Assembly (NCBI RefSeq): GCF_003575965.1
Contig: NZ_QWJJ01000002.1
Coordinates: forward strand, 1 to 64,000
Length of the DNA stretch: 64,000 nt
Origin: Pseudooceanicola sediminis
GTDB taxonomy: Bacteria > Pseudomonadota > Alphaproteobacteria > Rhodobacterales > Rhodobacteraceae
Reading direction: 5' to 3'
Below are positions 18,064 through 27,570 of this stretch, one piece after another. The notes beneath the pieces were generated by a model. It was not told where the DNA came from. It saw nothing but the letters and a program-made list of their open reading frames with translations, and did no database searches. Numbering within the stretch: the stretch's first letter is position 1; every line of letters starts with the position of its first letter. The position numbers and the translations under genes are program-made.

Positions 18064-18753
18064 ATGAGCCTGTTTGACCTGCCCCCCATTCCCGACATCC
18101 CCGTCACCGGCGAGACGGAGGGGTATCCCGTCCGCCGTATTTTCTGCGTCGGGCGCAACTATGCCGCCCATGCCGCCGAATTTGGCAACGAAGTACCCGA
18201 TTCTCCTTTCTACTTCACGAAATCCCCGGCCTCGATGATCCTGTCGGGTGGCACCGCCCCGTATCCGCCCGGGACCACCAACTATCACTTCGAGATGGAG
18301 CTGGCCGTGGCCATCGGCGCGCCGGTCTTCAAATGCGCTCCCGAAGATGCGGCGGCGGCGGTCTATGGCTATGCTTGCGCGCTGGACATGACCCGTCGCG
18401 ATCTGCAAATCGCGGAACGGAACAAGCAGCGCCCATGGGATCTGGGCAAGGACGTGGAAAATTCCGCTGTCATCGGGCCGATCACCAAGGCCGCCGATTT
18501 CGGCGCGGTGGCCAAGCAGGCCATTGAACTGACGTTGGATGGAACGACCAAGCAGAAATCAACGCTGAACCTGATGATTCACGATGTCGCTGCGATCATC
18601 AGCCACCTCTCAGGGTTCTACCATCTGCGCGCCGGCGACATGATCCTGACCGGAACCCCCGAAGGCGTCGGCCCCGTTGCGCCGGGCAATGTGATCGAAG
18701 GCACCATCGACGGACTGACCCCCGTGCGCCTGACGATCGCCGAGGCGGCCTGA
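18064..18753 (+). CDS. Fumarylacetoacetate hydrolase-family protein
   Basis: This 229-residue protein has the FAH C-terminal catalytic fold. FCVGRNYAAHAAEFGNEVP opens the domain, NYHFEMELAVAIG carries metal-binding Glu residues, YACALDMTRRDLQ carries the metal Asp, and GDMILTGTPEGVGPV is the family's terminal signature. Members include fumarylpyruvate and acylpyruvate hydrolases and oxaloacetate decarboxylases. The short form without the N-terminal FAH domain fits the latter group. Divergent from ade, with about 100 bases between starts. Substrate not determinable here. Confidence 0.87.
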   Translation: MSLFDLPPIPDIPVTGETEGYPVRRIFCVGRNYAAHAAEFGNEVPDSPFYFTKSPASMILSGGTAPYPPGTTNYHFEMELAVAIGAPVFKCAPEDAAAAVYGYACALDMTRRDLQIAERNKQRPWDLGKDVENSAVIGPITKAADFGAVAKQAIELTLDGTTKQKSTLNLMIHDVAAIISHLSGFYHLRAGDMILTGTPEGVGPVAPGNVIEGTIDGLTPVRLTIAEAA

Positions 18754-18895
18754 CACCTGATCGCGCTTGCGCATGCGCCGACCCGCGCAGGCGCGGCCAG
18801 GGAACGCTGCCTTGTAAATACGCGGCGACCTGCCGCCCTGTCGGCGGCGCGTGTCTATCGTTGCTGCATCGCAGCGGCTCAGCTAGTCTCAGAGG

Positions 18896-19429
18896 ATGAG
18901 TCGAAAGAACCGCCTTTCCCCTGATGATTGGCTGCGCGCCGGTCTGGATGCCCTCTCGACCCTCGGTCCAGAGGCGCTGAAGGCCGAACCTTTGGCCCGC
19001 GCGCTGGACACGACAAAGGGATCATTCTACTGGCACTTTCCCGATGTTCCCGCGTTCCGTCAGGCCCTGCTGAAGTTCTGGGGCGAGGAATCACAGGCCG
19101 CACCTGCTGCGCCGGACGATAAACGCGCAGCGGTGGCTCAGCTCCACGCCCTTGTACGCAACGGATTTTCCGATGATCCGCTGGCCGAGGCCGCGATGCG
19201 CGCATGGGCCCGCACCGACGCGACCGCCAAGGCAACGCTGGAAGATATCGATGCCCGCCGACTGACCCACCTCGAGGACGTGCTGAAACAGATCGGTGTC
19301 ACAAACCCCGACATCGCCCGTCTGCTCTATGCTGCCCGTATCGGCATGGGAGAGTTGGGCCCCGCGGATGAAAAACGCAATCACGAGGCGCTTGATACCC
19401 TCGTGGATCTTGTCCTCGCCCTCAGATGA
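18896..19429 (+). CDS. TetR/AcrR-family transcriptional regulator
   Basis: This 177-residue protein has an N-terminal TetR helix-turn-helix (DDWLRAGLDALSTLGPEALK then ALDTTKGSFYWHFPDVPAFR). The recognition-helix phrase KGSFYWHF is typical. The C-terminal ligand domain (residues 65-177) is variable and gives no effector hint. Its stop overlaps the start of the META lipoprotein gene by 4 bases (ATGA), so the two are co-transcribed. It may control that gene or itself; no clear palindrome was seen upstream. Confidence 0.88.
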   Translation: MSRKNRLSPDDWLRAGLDALSTLGPEALKAEPLARALDTTKGSFYWHFPDVPAFRQALLKFWGEESQAAPAAPDDKRAAVAQLHALVRNGFSDDPLAEAAMRAWARTDATAKATLEDIDARRLTHLEDVLKQIGVTNPDIARLLYAARIGMGELGPADEKRNHEALDTLVDLVLALR

Positions 19430-19878
19430 AACAGCGCGCTCAAGCTCGCAGCATGGCGCGATTGCGGCACTCGGGGCGCCGGGTCAGCGGTCTTGCCATC
19501 GCCTGCCTCGCGCTGTCTCTGCTCGGTGGCTGCCGAGAGGCCGAGCTGATCGCGGCACAAACCACCTGGCAGCTGGACGCCATCAACGAAAAGACCGTGC
19601 CCGACACAGACCGTGCCACGCTGCGCATCCCCGCCCTTGGACGGCTCGAAGGGCAGGCCCCCTGCAATCGTTACTCAGGCACCTGGGTCGGGGTCGAGGA
19701 TGACTTCCGCACCGAAGGCATTGCCAGCACCCGGATGGCCTGCCCCGCGATCGACGCGGAACAGGTCTATCTGGCGGCACTGCGGCGCGTCACCTCGGCC
19801 ACGGTCACCGACGACACGCTGACGCTGACCGGGCCTGGCCTGACACTGCGCTTCAGCCCGCTGCTACGCGCCGGCTGA
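19426..19878 (+). CDS. META-domain lipoprotein (HslJ-like)
   Basis: This 150-residue protein has a basic N-terminus, a hydrophobic run ([15 protein letters not shown]) ending in a lipobox Cys, and then a META/HslJ-like domain. [26 protein letters not shown] and [10 protein letters not shown] are the family strings. It is predicted to be a lipid-anchored envelope protein. HslJ relatives are linked to heat or antibiotic stress, but this member's role is unknown. An alternative start at [10 protein letters not shown] nine codons in is possible. Its last 26 bases overlap the 3' end of recO on the other strand. Confidence 0.82.
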   Translation: MKQRAQARSMARLRHSGRRVSGLAIACLALSLLGGCREAELIAAQTTWQLDAINEKTVPDTDRATLRIPALGRLEGQAPCNRYSGTWVGVEDDFRTEGIASTRMACPAIDAEQVYLAALRRVTSATVTDDTLTLTGPGLTLRFSPLLRAG

Positions 19879-20587
19879 TTGCCTCGATCAACCGCTGCCG
19901 CGCATCCGGCAGGGGTTTGCTGCCCAGTTCCGGCGCCAGCCGGTTGTGCAGGAAATGCCCTGTGACCATCAGCGCAGCGGCCACGTCCGCATCAGGGGCA
20001 TCGCCCTGTCCCATCAGCGTTGGCGGCAGTGGCAGCAGCCGGTCGGCGTACGCCCCCGCCCCGGCGCGCGTGACCGCCCGCCCCGTCCGGGGCGAGACAT
20101 AGGCCAGCCCCTCTGTCGCGCCCGTCACCGCGCAACACGACAGATCCAGACCATAGCCCATGTCCTCCAGCAGCGCCATTTCCCACCTCAGATAGGCCAG
20201 TGGCCATACCTCGGGGCGATCCAGCAGATCCAGCAATTGCTCTGTCTGACGATAAAGCCGTGGATGCGCTTCTCGTTCGGGCAGGCAGAACACCAACAAC
20301 CCCGTGACCGCGTTCAGCCCCGCCAACGCCAACCGCTCTCCCAGGCTGACAGCCGCACGCGATCGCACGGGTTCCACCGTGAAATATCCCAGATGCTCCT
20401 CGAGTCGGGCACGCCAGGCGATGTCCAATTGGGCACCCGGTTGCAGCATCGGCGCGATCTTGCGCGAGGATCCGCCGCGTACGATTCCGGCGTGCCGACC
20501 ATGCGAAGGCGTAAACACCTCAATGATCGCGGCACTCTCGCCATGACGCCTGACCGCCAACAAGATTCCGTCTTCCCGCCATTCCAT
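19853..20587 (-). CDS. recO: DNA repair protein RecO
   Basis: RecO helps RecR load RecA on SSB-coated DNA in gap repair. The N-terminal OB-fold opens [19 protein letters not shown] and continues with [14 protein letters not shown]. The helical C-terminal part contains [20 protein letters not shown] and DLSCCAVTG. The Cys residues retain only part of the zinc site of some RecO proteins. I use the ATG at 20587 (244 residues), the conserved MEWxxDG opening; an ATG at 20602 is five codons upstream. It is the last gene of the rpoZ-to-recO housekeeping block. It overlaps the META gene tail. Confidence 0.93.
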   Translation of the reverse strand: MEWREDGILLAVRRHGESAAIIEVFTPSHGRHAGIVRGGSSRKIAPMLQPGAQLDIAWRARLEEHLGYFTVEPVRSRAAVSLGERLALAGLNAVTGLLVFCLPEREAHPRLYRQTEQLLDLLDRPEVWPLAYLRWEMALLEDMGYGLDLSCCAVTGATEGLAYVSPRTGRAVTRAGAGAYADRLLPLPPTLMGQGDAPDADVAAALMVTGHFLHNRLAPELGSKPLPDARQRLIEAISRRVAAG

Positions 20588-20623
20588 GCCATCATCATCC
20601 ATCGACTTGCAGACAGCGGCAAG

Positions 20624-21262
20624 ATGGCTCAGCTTACCGCCATGGATTTTCGCTCTTCCACTCTCTCACCAACGGCCCGCGCGCTCGCATTGCTCATCGT
20701 GATCAGCGCCGCCGTCTCGCTGTCTTTCGAATTCATGGCCACGCAGCTTGACCATCCAACCGACTCGGCATTGCAAATCCTGTGGCGACTGGCGCGCTAT
20801 TTCACCATCCTCACCAATCTGCTGGTGCTGATCAGCTTTTTCGCCATCGTTTCGTTACGACGAAAGCTCGGCGCATTGTGGATGGGCGGCCTGGCCGTCT
20901 GGATAACCGTCACGGGGGCCGTGTATCACCTGCTGCTGGCCAGCGTGCACCAGGGCCTGTCGCTCTATGCCGATTTCGGCCTCCATACGCTGACGCCGGT
21001 GCTGACGATGCTCTGGTGGCTCATCTTTGCACCGAAGGGCAACCTTGGCCTCGGACCGGCCATCCTGTGGCTGTTCTGGCCTGCACTCTATATCCTGTAC
21101 GCCCTTTGGCGCGGCACTCGCGACGGCGATTACCCTTATTTCTTCATTGACCCGGCACAGGTCGGCTGGGACGGTGTGGCGATCTGGTCGGCAATGCTCG
21201 GGCTGGGCTTTCTGGCCCTCGGGCTTGTCTATTCCTGGATCGGCCGGATCGCACGCCGCTAA
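20624..21262 (+). CDS. Pr6Pr-family integral membrane protein
   Basis: This protein of about 212 residues has six hydrophobic segments. [36 protein letters not shown] and [16 protein letters not shown] are characteristic of Pr6Pr membrane proteins, which resemble the FAR-17a/AIG1 fold. AIG1-like relatives in animals hydrolyse fatty acid esters of hydroxy fatty acids with Thr and His residues. The bacterial function is unknown. The frame is open far upstream through recO antisense. The ATG at 20624 or 20642 is the plausible start; neither has a strong ribosome site. Divergent from recO. Confidence 0.8.
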   Translation: MAQLTAMDFRSSTLSPTARALALLIVISAAVSLSFEFMATQLDHPTDSALQILWRLARYFTILTNLLVLISFFAIVSLRRKLGALWMGGLAVWITVTGAVYHLLLASVHQGLSLYADFGLHTLTPVLTMLWWLIFAPKGNLGLGPAILWLFWPALYILYALWRGTRDGDYPYFFIDPAQVGWDGVAIWSAMLGLGFLALGLVYSWIGRIARR

Positions 21263-21268
21263 CGCGCA

Positions 21269-21598
21269 TCAGTCCGACAGACCGTCCTCGTCCAACAGAT
21301 GCCGCCCCTGGCGGTCCTCGACCTCGATCACCCACAGATCGGGATCAAAGCTGCGCTGACGTGCAATGGCCGCATCCACCTCGCGCTCCGCACCTTCGGC
21401 CAGCGTGACCCAGGTGCGCGCCCCGCTCATGATGTCGAAGCTGCGCTGAAACAGCCGGGCCTGGCCGTCCAACGTGTTCATCTTGACCAGAACGGCCCCG
21501 CCCGTGTCATCGCCATGCGCCACGACAAAAACCGGAATATCAGCCAGCCGCAGACGCGTCAGGTAGGCAGCGACCCAGATTTCAGCTTTCAGACGCAT
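21269..21598 (-). CDS. DUF1491-family protein
   Basis: This 109-residue protein starts MRLKAEIWVAAYLTRLRLAD and contains PVFVVAHGDDTGGAVLVKMN and RSFDPDLWVIEVEDRQGRHL, the pattern of the alphaproteobacterial DUF1491 family. The family is uncharacterised. ATG 21598 follows GGAGGAG; the open frame reaches 21637 but the upstream codons lack a ribosome site. It sits between era and recO in the housekeeping block. No signal or membrane segment is seen. Confidence 0.85.
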   Translation of the reverse strand: MRLKAEIWVAAYLTRLRLADIPVFVVAHGDDTGGAVLVKMNTLDGQARLFQRSFDIMSGARTWVTLAEGAEREVDAAIARQRSFDPDLWVIEVEDRQGRHLLDEDGLSD

Positions 21599-21682
21599 CG
21601 CATACTCCTCCGGGTCCACGGCGCTATGCGCCGCCACCCATTGTTGCTAGGCTGGGCAAACACCGAACAGGACCCCTGCCAG

Positions 21683-21853
21683 ATGCCCCTGCCTGCCGCC
21701 ATCCTTCTCATCGTCGGGATTGTCCTGAACGTGATCTACATCCTGTTCAGCCTGCCAGCGTCCTACGGAGTGGCCCTGAACGTCACCGGGATCATCAGCA
21801 TCCTGATCGGTCTGATCTGGTGGCAGATCGCCCGCCAGCGCGGGCGGCGCTGA
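21683..21853 (+). CDS. Small two-helix membrane protein (hypothetical)
   Basis: A 56-codon frame starts at ATG 21683: MPLPAAILLIVGIVLNVIYI, a turn (FSLPASYG), a second hydrophobic helix, and a basic end WWQIARQRGRR. The helix-turn-helix hydropathy and positive C-terminus look like a genuine inner-membrane miniprotein. It occupies the whole gap between the divergent DUF1491 gene and the convergent era 3' end, which would otherwise be empty. ACAGGA lies about 13 bases upstream, so the ribosome site is weak. No family was recognised. Confidence 0.55.
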   Translation: MPLPAAILLIVGIVLNVIYILFSLPASYGVALNVTGIISILIGLIWWQIARQRGRR

Positions 21854-21859
21854 CCGCGA

Positions 21860-22765
21860 TCAGTTGCCGTCCTTGAAATCCAGACCCATCTCGGAATAGC
21901 GCTCGGATTCCTCAAGCCAGTTTTCGCGCACTTTCACCTGCAGGAACAGGTGAACACGGCGGCCCAGAAACTCTTCCATCTCGGTGCGTGCGGCGGTCGA
22001 CACACCCTTGATCGTCTCGCCCTTCTTGCCCAGCAGAATGCCCTTGTGACCGTCGCGCACAACATAGACGATCTGGTCGATCCGCGCACTGCCATCCGGG
22101 CGCTCCTCCCAGCTCTCGGTCTCGACCGTCAGCTGATAGGGCAGCTCCTGGTGCAGACGCAGTGTCAGCTTTTCGCGGGTCATCTCGGCGGCGATCATGC
22201 GCATCGGCAGATCGGCAATCTGATCCTCGGGGTACAGCCACGGCCCCTCCGGCATCTTGCCCGCCAGCCAGTCCCGCAGCGACTGCACGCCATGTCCCTT
22301 TTCAGCCGAGATCATGAACGTCTCGGCAAAGGCAAACTGGTCGTTCATCTTCTTGGTCAGGGCCAGCAGCACGGGGGCCTCGACGCGGTCGATCTTGTTG
22401 ATCGCCAGCGCGATCGTGCGGCCCTCTGACATCTCCTGCAAACTCGCCAGGATGGCCTCGACGCCCTCGGTGATACCACGATGCGCCTCGATCAACAGCA
22501 CGACGACATCGGCATCCGCCGCGCCGCCCCAGGCGGCTGCCACCATTGCGCGGTCCAGGCGGCGGCGCGGCTTGAACAGGCCAGGCGTGTCGACAAAGAC
22601 GATCTGGCTCTCACCCTCGATCGCGACACCGCGAATCCGGGCGCGGGTCGTCTGCACCTTGTGGGTGACAATGCTGACCTTTGCGCCAACCATCCGGTTC
22701 AGCAGCGTTGACTTGCCCGCATTGGGTTCGCCGATCAGGGCCGTAAAGCCGGCGCGTGTGCTCAT
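21860..22765 (-). CDS. era: GTPase Era
   Basis: Era binds 16S rRNA near the anti-Shine-Dalgarno and aids 30S maturation. GEPNAGKST (residues 12-20) is G1, FVDTPGLF is G3 and NKID is G4. The C-terminal KH domain contains DGHKGILLGKKGETIKGVST with the GxxG-like loop. Length of 301 residues is standard. It belongs to the lepB - rnc - era run, here separated from rnc by a DMT transporter gene. ATG at 22765 begins MSTRAGFTALIGEPN as usual. Confidence 0.97.
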   Translation of the reverse strand: MSTRAGFTALIGEPNAGKSTLLNRMVGAKVSIVTHKVQTTRARIRGVAIEGESQIVFVDTPGLFKPRRRLDRAMVAAAWGGAADADVVVLLIEAHRGITEGVEAILASLQEMSEGRTIALAINKIDRVEAPVLLALTKKMNDQFAFAETFMISAEKGHGVQSLRDWLAGKMPEGPWLYPEDQIADLPMRMIAAEMTREKLTLRLHQELPYQLTVETESWEERPDGSARIDQIVYVVRDGHKGILLGKKGETIKGVSTAARTEMEEFLGRRVHLFLQVKVRENWLEESERYSEMGLDFKDGN

Positions 22766-22840
22766 GAGATCATCCGTTGATGTGAAGGGGGCCTTCTAGG
22801 GCAGAATAGCCCACCGTACCAGCCCTGTCTGCAAGGTCGT

Positions 22841-23719
22841 TCAGACGGGTGTCACCGCTGTCACACGGCCCGACCGCAGCAAGGTATAGATCCCGCTACC
22901 CACGATCAGAACGCCACCCGCAAGTGTCCAAAGATCGGGGCGCTCGCCAAACACGAAGAACGCGATGACCAGCGCAACCAGCAACCGGCTATAGCGGAAC
23001 GGGGCAACGACACTGATTTCCCCGGTGCGCATCGCCAGCGTCAGCGCGGTATAGGCACCGACCCCGAAAATGGCCGTAACCCCCAGCATCCCCAAATCCC
23101 GCAGCGGTGGCAGGCGCGGCACATCGCCCGCCACGACCATCAGGATACCGCCCGCCGCCAGTACAACGAAGAACCCAAGTGTGCCCAGCTGGTATCGCGA
23201 CACGCTGGGCGGCGCGGCGCGCGTCGCCAGATCCCGCCCGGCGAACCCGATCATGCCTGCGACCGCCAACAGCGCGTCGACACGAAATGCCTCGGGTGTG
23301 GGGCGCAAGATCAGCAAGACCCCGCAGAACCCGACCGCCATCGCGCTCCACCGGCGCAGACCGACCTTTTCCCCCAGGACAAGCGCCGCCCCCAATGTCA
23401 CCACCAGCGGCGTCGCCTGCAAGATGGCCGAGGTCGTCGACAGCGGCGTGAATGCCAGCGCCAGCGCAAAGAACAGCCGCCCGCCCAGCTCGAATACCGA
23501 CCGGATCAGCAGGCGGGGCCGCACCATTTCGGGGTTCAGCACCCTTTCGCCCACCCGACGCGACAGCAGTGCAAAAACCGACATCCCGATGGCGCCGAAC
23601 ATCGCCAGCGCAAAACCCGGCGCCACATCCGCCGTCACAGTCTTGAAAAATGCGTCCTCGCCGGCAAACAGCATCATCGCCAGAACCATGAACAGGCTGC
23701 CGCGCAGGTTGTCGCTCAC
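22841..23719 (-). CDS. DMT-superfamily (EamA) transporter
   Basis: This 292-residue protein has ten hydrophobic helices in two EamA repeats. The first runs from [20 protein letters not shown] to about residue 140; the second starts near [40 protein letters not shown] near residue 240 is the family's conserved stretch, with an equivalent in the first repeat ([21 protein letters not shown]). Substrate is unknown; many relatives export metabolites. The start overlaps the rnc stop by 4 bases, indicating translational coupling, which places a transporter inside the classical rnc-era unit. Confidence 0.87.
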   Translation of the reverse strand: MSDNLRGSLFMVLAMMLFAGEDAFFKTVTADVAPGFALAMFGAIGMSVFALLSRRVGERVLNPEMVRPRLLIRSVFELGGRLFFALALAFTPLSTTSAILQATPLVVTLGAALVLGEKVGLRRWSAMAVGFCGVLLILRPTPEAFRVDALLAVAGMIGFAGRDLATRAAPPSVSRYQLGTLGFFVVLAAGGILMVVAGDVPRLPPLRDLGMLGVTAIFGVGAYTALTLAMRTGEISVVAPFRYSRLLVALVIAFFVFGERPDLWTLAGGVLIVGSGIYTLLRSGRVTAVTPV

Positions 23720-24408
23720 GCTTCGCCGTCTTTCATGACCCGGTCCAGCAGCGCCCTGGCCGCCGCCTGTTCGGCCATCCGCTTCGAGTTCGCCTTGGCC
23801 GAGGCTTCTTCACCGGTCTCCAGCCGTGCGCAGATGGTAAAGATCGGCGCATGGTCCGGGCCGCTGCGCGCCGTCTCGATATAGGCCGGGGGTGGCAACC
23901 GACGTGCCTGCGCCCATTCCTGAAGCGATGTCTTGGCGTCGCGGGCATCTTCGTCGACCGTGGCGATGCGCGGCCCCCAAAGGCGCAGGATCATTGCCTT
24001 GGCCGCGTCGAAACCACCGTCCAGGTACACGGCGGCAATCACCGCCTCCATCGCGTCCCCCAGCAAGGCCAGCTTGCGACGACCGCCGCTGATCTGTTCC
24101 GACCGGCCCAGTTTCAGCACCGCACCGACGTCGATCTGGCGGGCGACATCGGCACAGGTCTCCTTGCGCACCAGCGCGTTGAAGCGCGGCGCCAGCATCC
24201 CCTCGCTTGCCACGCGATCACTGGCCAGCAGCGCCTCGGCCATCACCAGGCCCAGAACCCGGTCACCCAGAAATTCCAGCCTCTGGTTGTCGTCGCGCGT
24301 CGGCGTCGCGACCGACGAATGGGTAACAGCCCGCAATAGCAGTTCAGGCCGGGCGAATTCATGGCCCAGCCTGTCCTGAAACAGCTTCATGTCCTGCGAT
24401 AACTTCAT
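23716..24408 (-). CDS. rnc: Ribonuclease III
   Basis: This 230-residue endonuclease cleaves double-stranded RNA, including rRNA precursors. The signature [20 protein letters not shown] holds the catalytic Glu/Asp box, and [16 protein letters not shown] the second acidic pair. The double-stranded RNA-binding domain spans about residues 155-228 ([20 protein letters not shown], ending near [15 protein letters not shown]). It follows lepB by about 90 bases and overlaps the transporter gene. An alternative ATG six codons in is possible. Nothing unusual. Confidence 0.97.
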   Translation of the reverse strand: MKLSQDMKLFQDRLGHEFARPELLLRAVTHSSVATPTRDDNQRLEFLGDRVLGLVMAEALLASDRVASEGMLAPRFNALVRKETCADVARQIDVGAVLKLGRSEQISGGRRKLALLGDAMEAVIAAVYLDGGFDAAKAMILRLWGPRIATVDEDARDAKTSLQEWAQARRLPPPAYIETARSGPDHAPIFTICARLETGEEASAKANSKRMAEQAAARALLDRVMKDGEA

Positions 24409-24499
24409 GCCTGGGTCCGGTTGCCTGACGGTTTACGCGTAAAAACACCCATCTGGCGCCCGGCGCAAGGCCGGGACCGCCGCGCAAACTGCCGCACGA

Positions 24500-25339
24500 T
24501 CAGTCGACCTTGCGGAAAAACCGGTCCTTGCGCCAATCCCAGAAGAACAGCAGCGACCGGCCAGCAGACGAGAATATGATCCGATCCGCCCGCCCGATCA
24601 GGTTTTCGGCGGGAACAAAGCCCACGCCACGCGCCGATTGCGCAAACCGCGAATCGGTAGAGTTGTCGCGGTTGTCCCCCATGAAGAAGTAATGCCCCTC
24701 GGGCACACGATAGACCCCCGTGTCGTCCGCCTGGCTCTGATAGCGAATGTCCAGGATATCATGCGTCACGCCATTGGGCAGCGTTTCGATGATGCGGGTC
24801 TTCTTGCACTCGCCGCCCATGCCGACCGGGGCATTCGAACACAGCGGGGCGCGCCCTTGCGGACCCTGCGGTTCGTAGGTTTCGACAAAGGTGCCACCGT
24901 CTTCCTGCTTCACCGGTTCACCGTTGATGTACAGCAGCGAATCCCGCACCTGGATCTCGTCGCCCGGCAGGCCGATCAGGCGCTTGATGTAATCCTCGCC
25001 GGTGACGGGATGGCGAAACACGACCACGTCGCCACGCTCGGGCGCGCTGCCCATCAAGCGGCTGTTGCCATCCCCATCCAGAAAACCGCAGATGTCCTTT
25101 GCGTCCAGATCGAGGCCGGCCACCTTGATCGACGGGCACGACGCATAGGAATATCCATAGGCCATCTTGTTGACGAACAGGAAATCCCCGATCAGCAGCG
25201 TGTCCTTCATTGACCCCGATGGAATCCAGAATGGCTGAAAGAAGAGAGTGCGAAAAAGCCCTGCGATCAGCAGCGCCCAAAAGATCGTCTTGACGGTTTC
25301 CCAGATGAAATTACCGCTTTCCTTGGGCTTGTCGGCCAT
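24500..25339 (-). CDS. lepB: Signal peptidase I
   Basis: This 279-residue inner-membrane serine protease releases signal peptides. One transmembrane helix (TIFWALLIAGLFRTLFFQPF) is followed by PSGSMKDTLLIGDFLFVNK, whose Ser is the nucleophile. DYIKRLIGLPGDEIQVRD contains the catalytic Lys, and GDNRDNSTDSR is the box E signature. An insert with two Cys (CSNAPVGMGGECKKTRI) may form a disulfide in the periplasmic part. It lies between acpS and rnc as in other alphaproteobacteria. A 162-base gap separates it from acpS, and I see no gene there. Confidence 0.96.
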   Translation of the reverse strand: MADKPKESGNFIWETVKTIFWALLIAGLFRTLFFQPFWIPSGSMKDTLLIGDFLFVNKMAYGYSYASCPSIKVAGLDLDAKDICGFLDGDGNSRLMGSAPERGDVVVFRHPVTGEDYIKRLIGLPGDEIQVRDSLLYINGEPVKQEDGGTFVETYEPQGPQGRAPLCSNAPVGMGGECKKTRIIETLPNGVTHDILDIRYQSQADDTGVYRVPEGHYFFMGDNRDNSTDSRFAQSARGVGFVPAENLIGRADRIIFSSAGRSLLFFWDWRKDRFFRKVD

Positions 25340-25501
25340 GATCTGCCGGTCCTCCGCTAGCTGTTTCGCGCATCGGGCCCAGCGGCCCCTAAAGCCCGCG
25401 TTACATGCGGGGCAGACGGGGTCAAGTCAAGCAGCACGCAGTTCACTCCGCCGCGACCGGCTTTGCCGCATCCTGCGCCGATGTGATGACCCCGGAAAAT
25501 C

Positions 25502-25933
25502 CTAGTCCGGCACGGACAACTCCGCCTGCGGGCCATTGATCGGGCGTGCCTCGATCACGACAAAGGCCTGCGCCCAGGGGTGATCGTCGGTCAGCGTCAC
25601 GTGAACGATTGCCTCGTGACCTGGAGGGGTCATCTGTGCCAGACGCTCTGCCGCCCAGCCCGTGACCTCCATCACGGGTTGGCCGGTGCGCAGGTTGCTG
25701 ACGGCCATGTCGCGCCAGGAAATGCCCATGCGCAAACCGGTACCAAGCGCCTTTGAACAGGCCTCCTTGGCGGCCCAGCGTTTGGCATAGGTGCCCGCGA
25801 CATCCTTGCGCCGCGCCGCCTTGGCCTGCTCGACCTCGGTGAACACGCGATTGCGGAAACGATCCCCGAACCGCTCCAGCGTTGCCGCGATACGCTCTAT
25901 ATTTGCCAGGTCTGTGCCGATGCCCAGAATCAT
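25502..25933 (-). CDS. acpS: Holo-[acyl-carrier-protein] synthase
   Basis: AcpS transfers 4'-phosphopantetheine from CoA to acyl carrier protein. [14 protein letters not shown] supplies the Mg-binding Asp, and [18 protein letters not shown] is the second signature with catalytic Glu and Lys. The 143-residue length is normal. Its ATG overlaps the pdxJ stop by one base, so the two are translated as a unit. This order (pdxJ, acpS, lepB) is conserved in the class. Confidence 0.96.
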   Translation of the reverse strand: MILGIGTDLANIERIAATLERFGDRFRNRVFTEVEQAKAARRKDVAGTYAKRWAAKEACSKALGTGLRMGISWRDMAVSNLRTGQPVMEVTGWAAERLAQMTPPGHEAIVHVTLTDDHPWAQAFVVIEARPINGPQAELSVPD

Positions 25934-26682
25934 CAGGCGCGCGCCGCATCCATCAGGCGGCGCATTTCGGCAATCGCAGGGCCCAGCCCCAGGAAAATCG
26001 CCTCTCCGACCAGGAAATGCCCGATATTCAGCTCTCGCACCTCGGGAAAGGCGGCAATCGGCTGCACGGTATCATAGGTCAGCCCGTGCCCCGCGTGCAC
26101 CTCAAGGCCCAACGACGCGGCAAAGGTGGACATCTCGCGCAGCCGTTCCAGCTCCGCGTCGCGTTCCTCGAACCGTCCCTCGGCGTGGGCATCGCAATAG
26201 GCACCGGTATGCAGCTCGATCACCTCGGCCCCGATGCGGTGCGCGGCTTCGATCTGGCGCCGGTCGGCGGCGATGAAGATGGACACCCGGCACCCCGCCT
26301 CGCGCAGCGGTGCGATGAAATGCGCCAGCCGGTTTTCCTCGCGCGCAACCTCCAGGCCGCCTTCGGTCGTGCGCTCTTCGCGCTTTTCCGGCACCAGGCA
26401 AACGGCGTGGGGGCGATGGCGCAGCGCAATCGCCTGCATTTCATCCGTTGCCGCCATCTCGAAATTCAGCGGCACGGTCAGGCTGGCGGCCAGTCCCTCA
26501 ATGTCGGCATCCGAAATATGGCGACGATCTTCGCGCAGGTGGGCAGTTATTCCATCGGCCCCGGCCTCTTCGGCCAGTCTCGCCGCGCGCAGCGGGTCGG
26601 GATAGATCCCGCCACGGGCATTTCGCACGGTGGCAACGTGATCGATGTTCACGCCAAGGCGCAGTCTTGCAAGCTCGCTCAT
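25933..26682 (-). CDS. pdxJ: Pyridoxine 5'-phosphate synthase
   Basis: PdxJ condenses 1-deoxyxylulose 5-phosphate with aminoacetone phosphate to make vitamin B6 phosphate. [17 protein letters not shown] is the diagnostic opening with phosphate-binding Asn and His. [16 protein letters not shown] and [14 protein letters not shown] are further active-site strings, and [16 protein letters not shown] closes the barrel. Length of 249 residues is typical. It heads the pdxJ - acpS pair. About 160 bases without a visible gene separate it from the DUF2062 gene. Confidence 0.97.
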   Translation of the reverse strand: MSELARLRLGVNIDHVATVRNARGGIYPDPLRAARLAEEAGADGITAHLREDRRHISDADIEGLAASLTVPLNFEMAATDEMQAIALRHRPHAVCLVPEKREERTTEGGLEVAREENRLAHFIAPLREAGCRVSIFIAADRRQIEAAHRIGAEVIELHTGAYCDAHAEGRFEERDAELERLREMSTFAASLGLEVHAGHGLTYDTVQPIAAFPEVRELNIGHFLVGEAIFLGLGPAIAEMRRLMDAARA

Positions 26683-26841
26683 ACAGGCACTCCTGTCAGG
26701 GTCGGGCCACGCCGGGCCAAACCATTCCCGTCAGGGCCAGCCGCCCCGAAACGCCCAATAGATGCCGGAACACCGCGCCAAGGACCAGAGCCAATCCCCC
26801 GGATCGCCTGCAACGACACCGGCTTTTACCGCGCCGCCTCG

Positions 26842-27570
26842 CTAGGAGCCGTTGCCGTTTTCGCGCGCCTGCTTGCCCTTGACGCCCTTGCCACCCGCAG
26901 GCCCAGCCTTTGCGCCCGGTCCCTTGCCCGCAACTCCCTTGGTCGATTTGGCGCGGATCGCGGCCAACTTGGCCTTCAGCGCGCCGCGCCGCCGCGCCTG
27001 GTAGGCACGGATCAGCGGCACCGAAACGTAATATCCCACTAGCCCGGCGACCAGACCGGGAAGGATCCCCCCGATCATGTAGGGGAAAAAGATCTGATGA
27101 TAGAACACGCTGAGACCGTGCCAATTGGCGTCTGTGTCCGTGAACAGCGCCAGCAGGTTGTTCTTCAGATCATCCGCCGCATCAACGAACTTGCCCCCGA
27201 ACGAACGATGCTCCTCGCCGCCACCGCGCATGTGCATCCCCAGCATCCAGTACCCTGTCTGGATCGAGATCGCGCCAATCGGCACATAGGTCAGCGGATT
27301 GCCCATGAACGTGCCCAGCAAGGCCGCAATCACGTTTCCCCGTACCACCAGCGCGATCAGCGCGGAAACGACAAAGTGCATCCCGAAAAAGGGGGTGAAG
27401 ACGGTAAAGATGCCGGCGAAAATGCCCCGGGCGATCTTTTCCGGCGTATCGGGCAGACGGCGCAGCCGGTGCTTGGTGTAATGAAATGCCCGCGCCCAGC
27501 CGCCTTTGGGCCAGAAGAAGTCAGCGATGATCTTCCAGTATGGCCGTCTGTCTCGACGCTTAAAGACCAA
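26842..27570 (-). CDS. DUF2062 membrane protein
   Basis: This 242-residue protein begins with a basic N-terminus and RAFHYTKHRLRRLPDTPEKI. Hydrophobic segments with the DUF2062 core follow: GIFAGIFTVFTPFFGMHFVV and FMGNPLTYVPIGAISIQTGY. A later helix is GGILPGLVAGLVGYYVSVPL. The C-terminal 45 residues are a Lys/Gly/Ala-rich disordered tail. The family has no known function. Its ATG overlaps the end of the RSH gene by 11 bases, so it is translationally coupled to (p)ppGpp metabolism, though a functional link is only inferred. Confidence 0.87.
   Translation of the reverse strand: MVFKRRDRRPYWKIIADFFWPKGGWARAFHYTKHRLRRLPDTPEKIARGIFAGIFTVFTPFFGMHFVVSALIALVVRGNVIAALLGTFMGNPLTYVPIGAISIQTGYWMLGMHMRGGGEEHRSFGGKFVDAADDLKNNLLALFTDTDANWHGLSVFYHQIFFPYMIGGILPGLVAGLVGYYVSVPLIRAYQARRRGALKAKLAAIRAKSTKGVAGKGPGAKAGPAGGKGVKGKQARENGNGS

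Noticed and set aside
25340-25501. Possible small gene between acpS and lepB ending in SAQDAAKPVAAE
   Set aside because: The tail looks protein-like, but the frame has no start codon after the acpS stop and would need initiation inside acpS.
26683-26841. Possible tRNA or small RNA between pdxJ and DUF2062
   Set aside because: No cloverleaf, terminator or conserved RNA motif could be found by eye.
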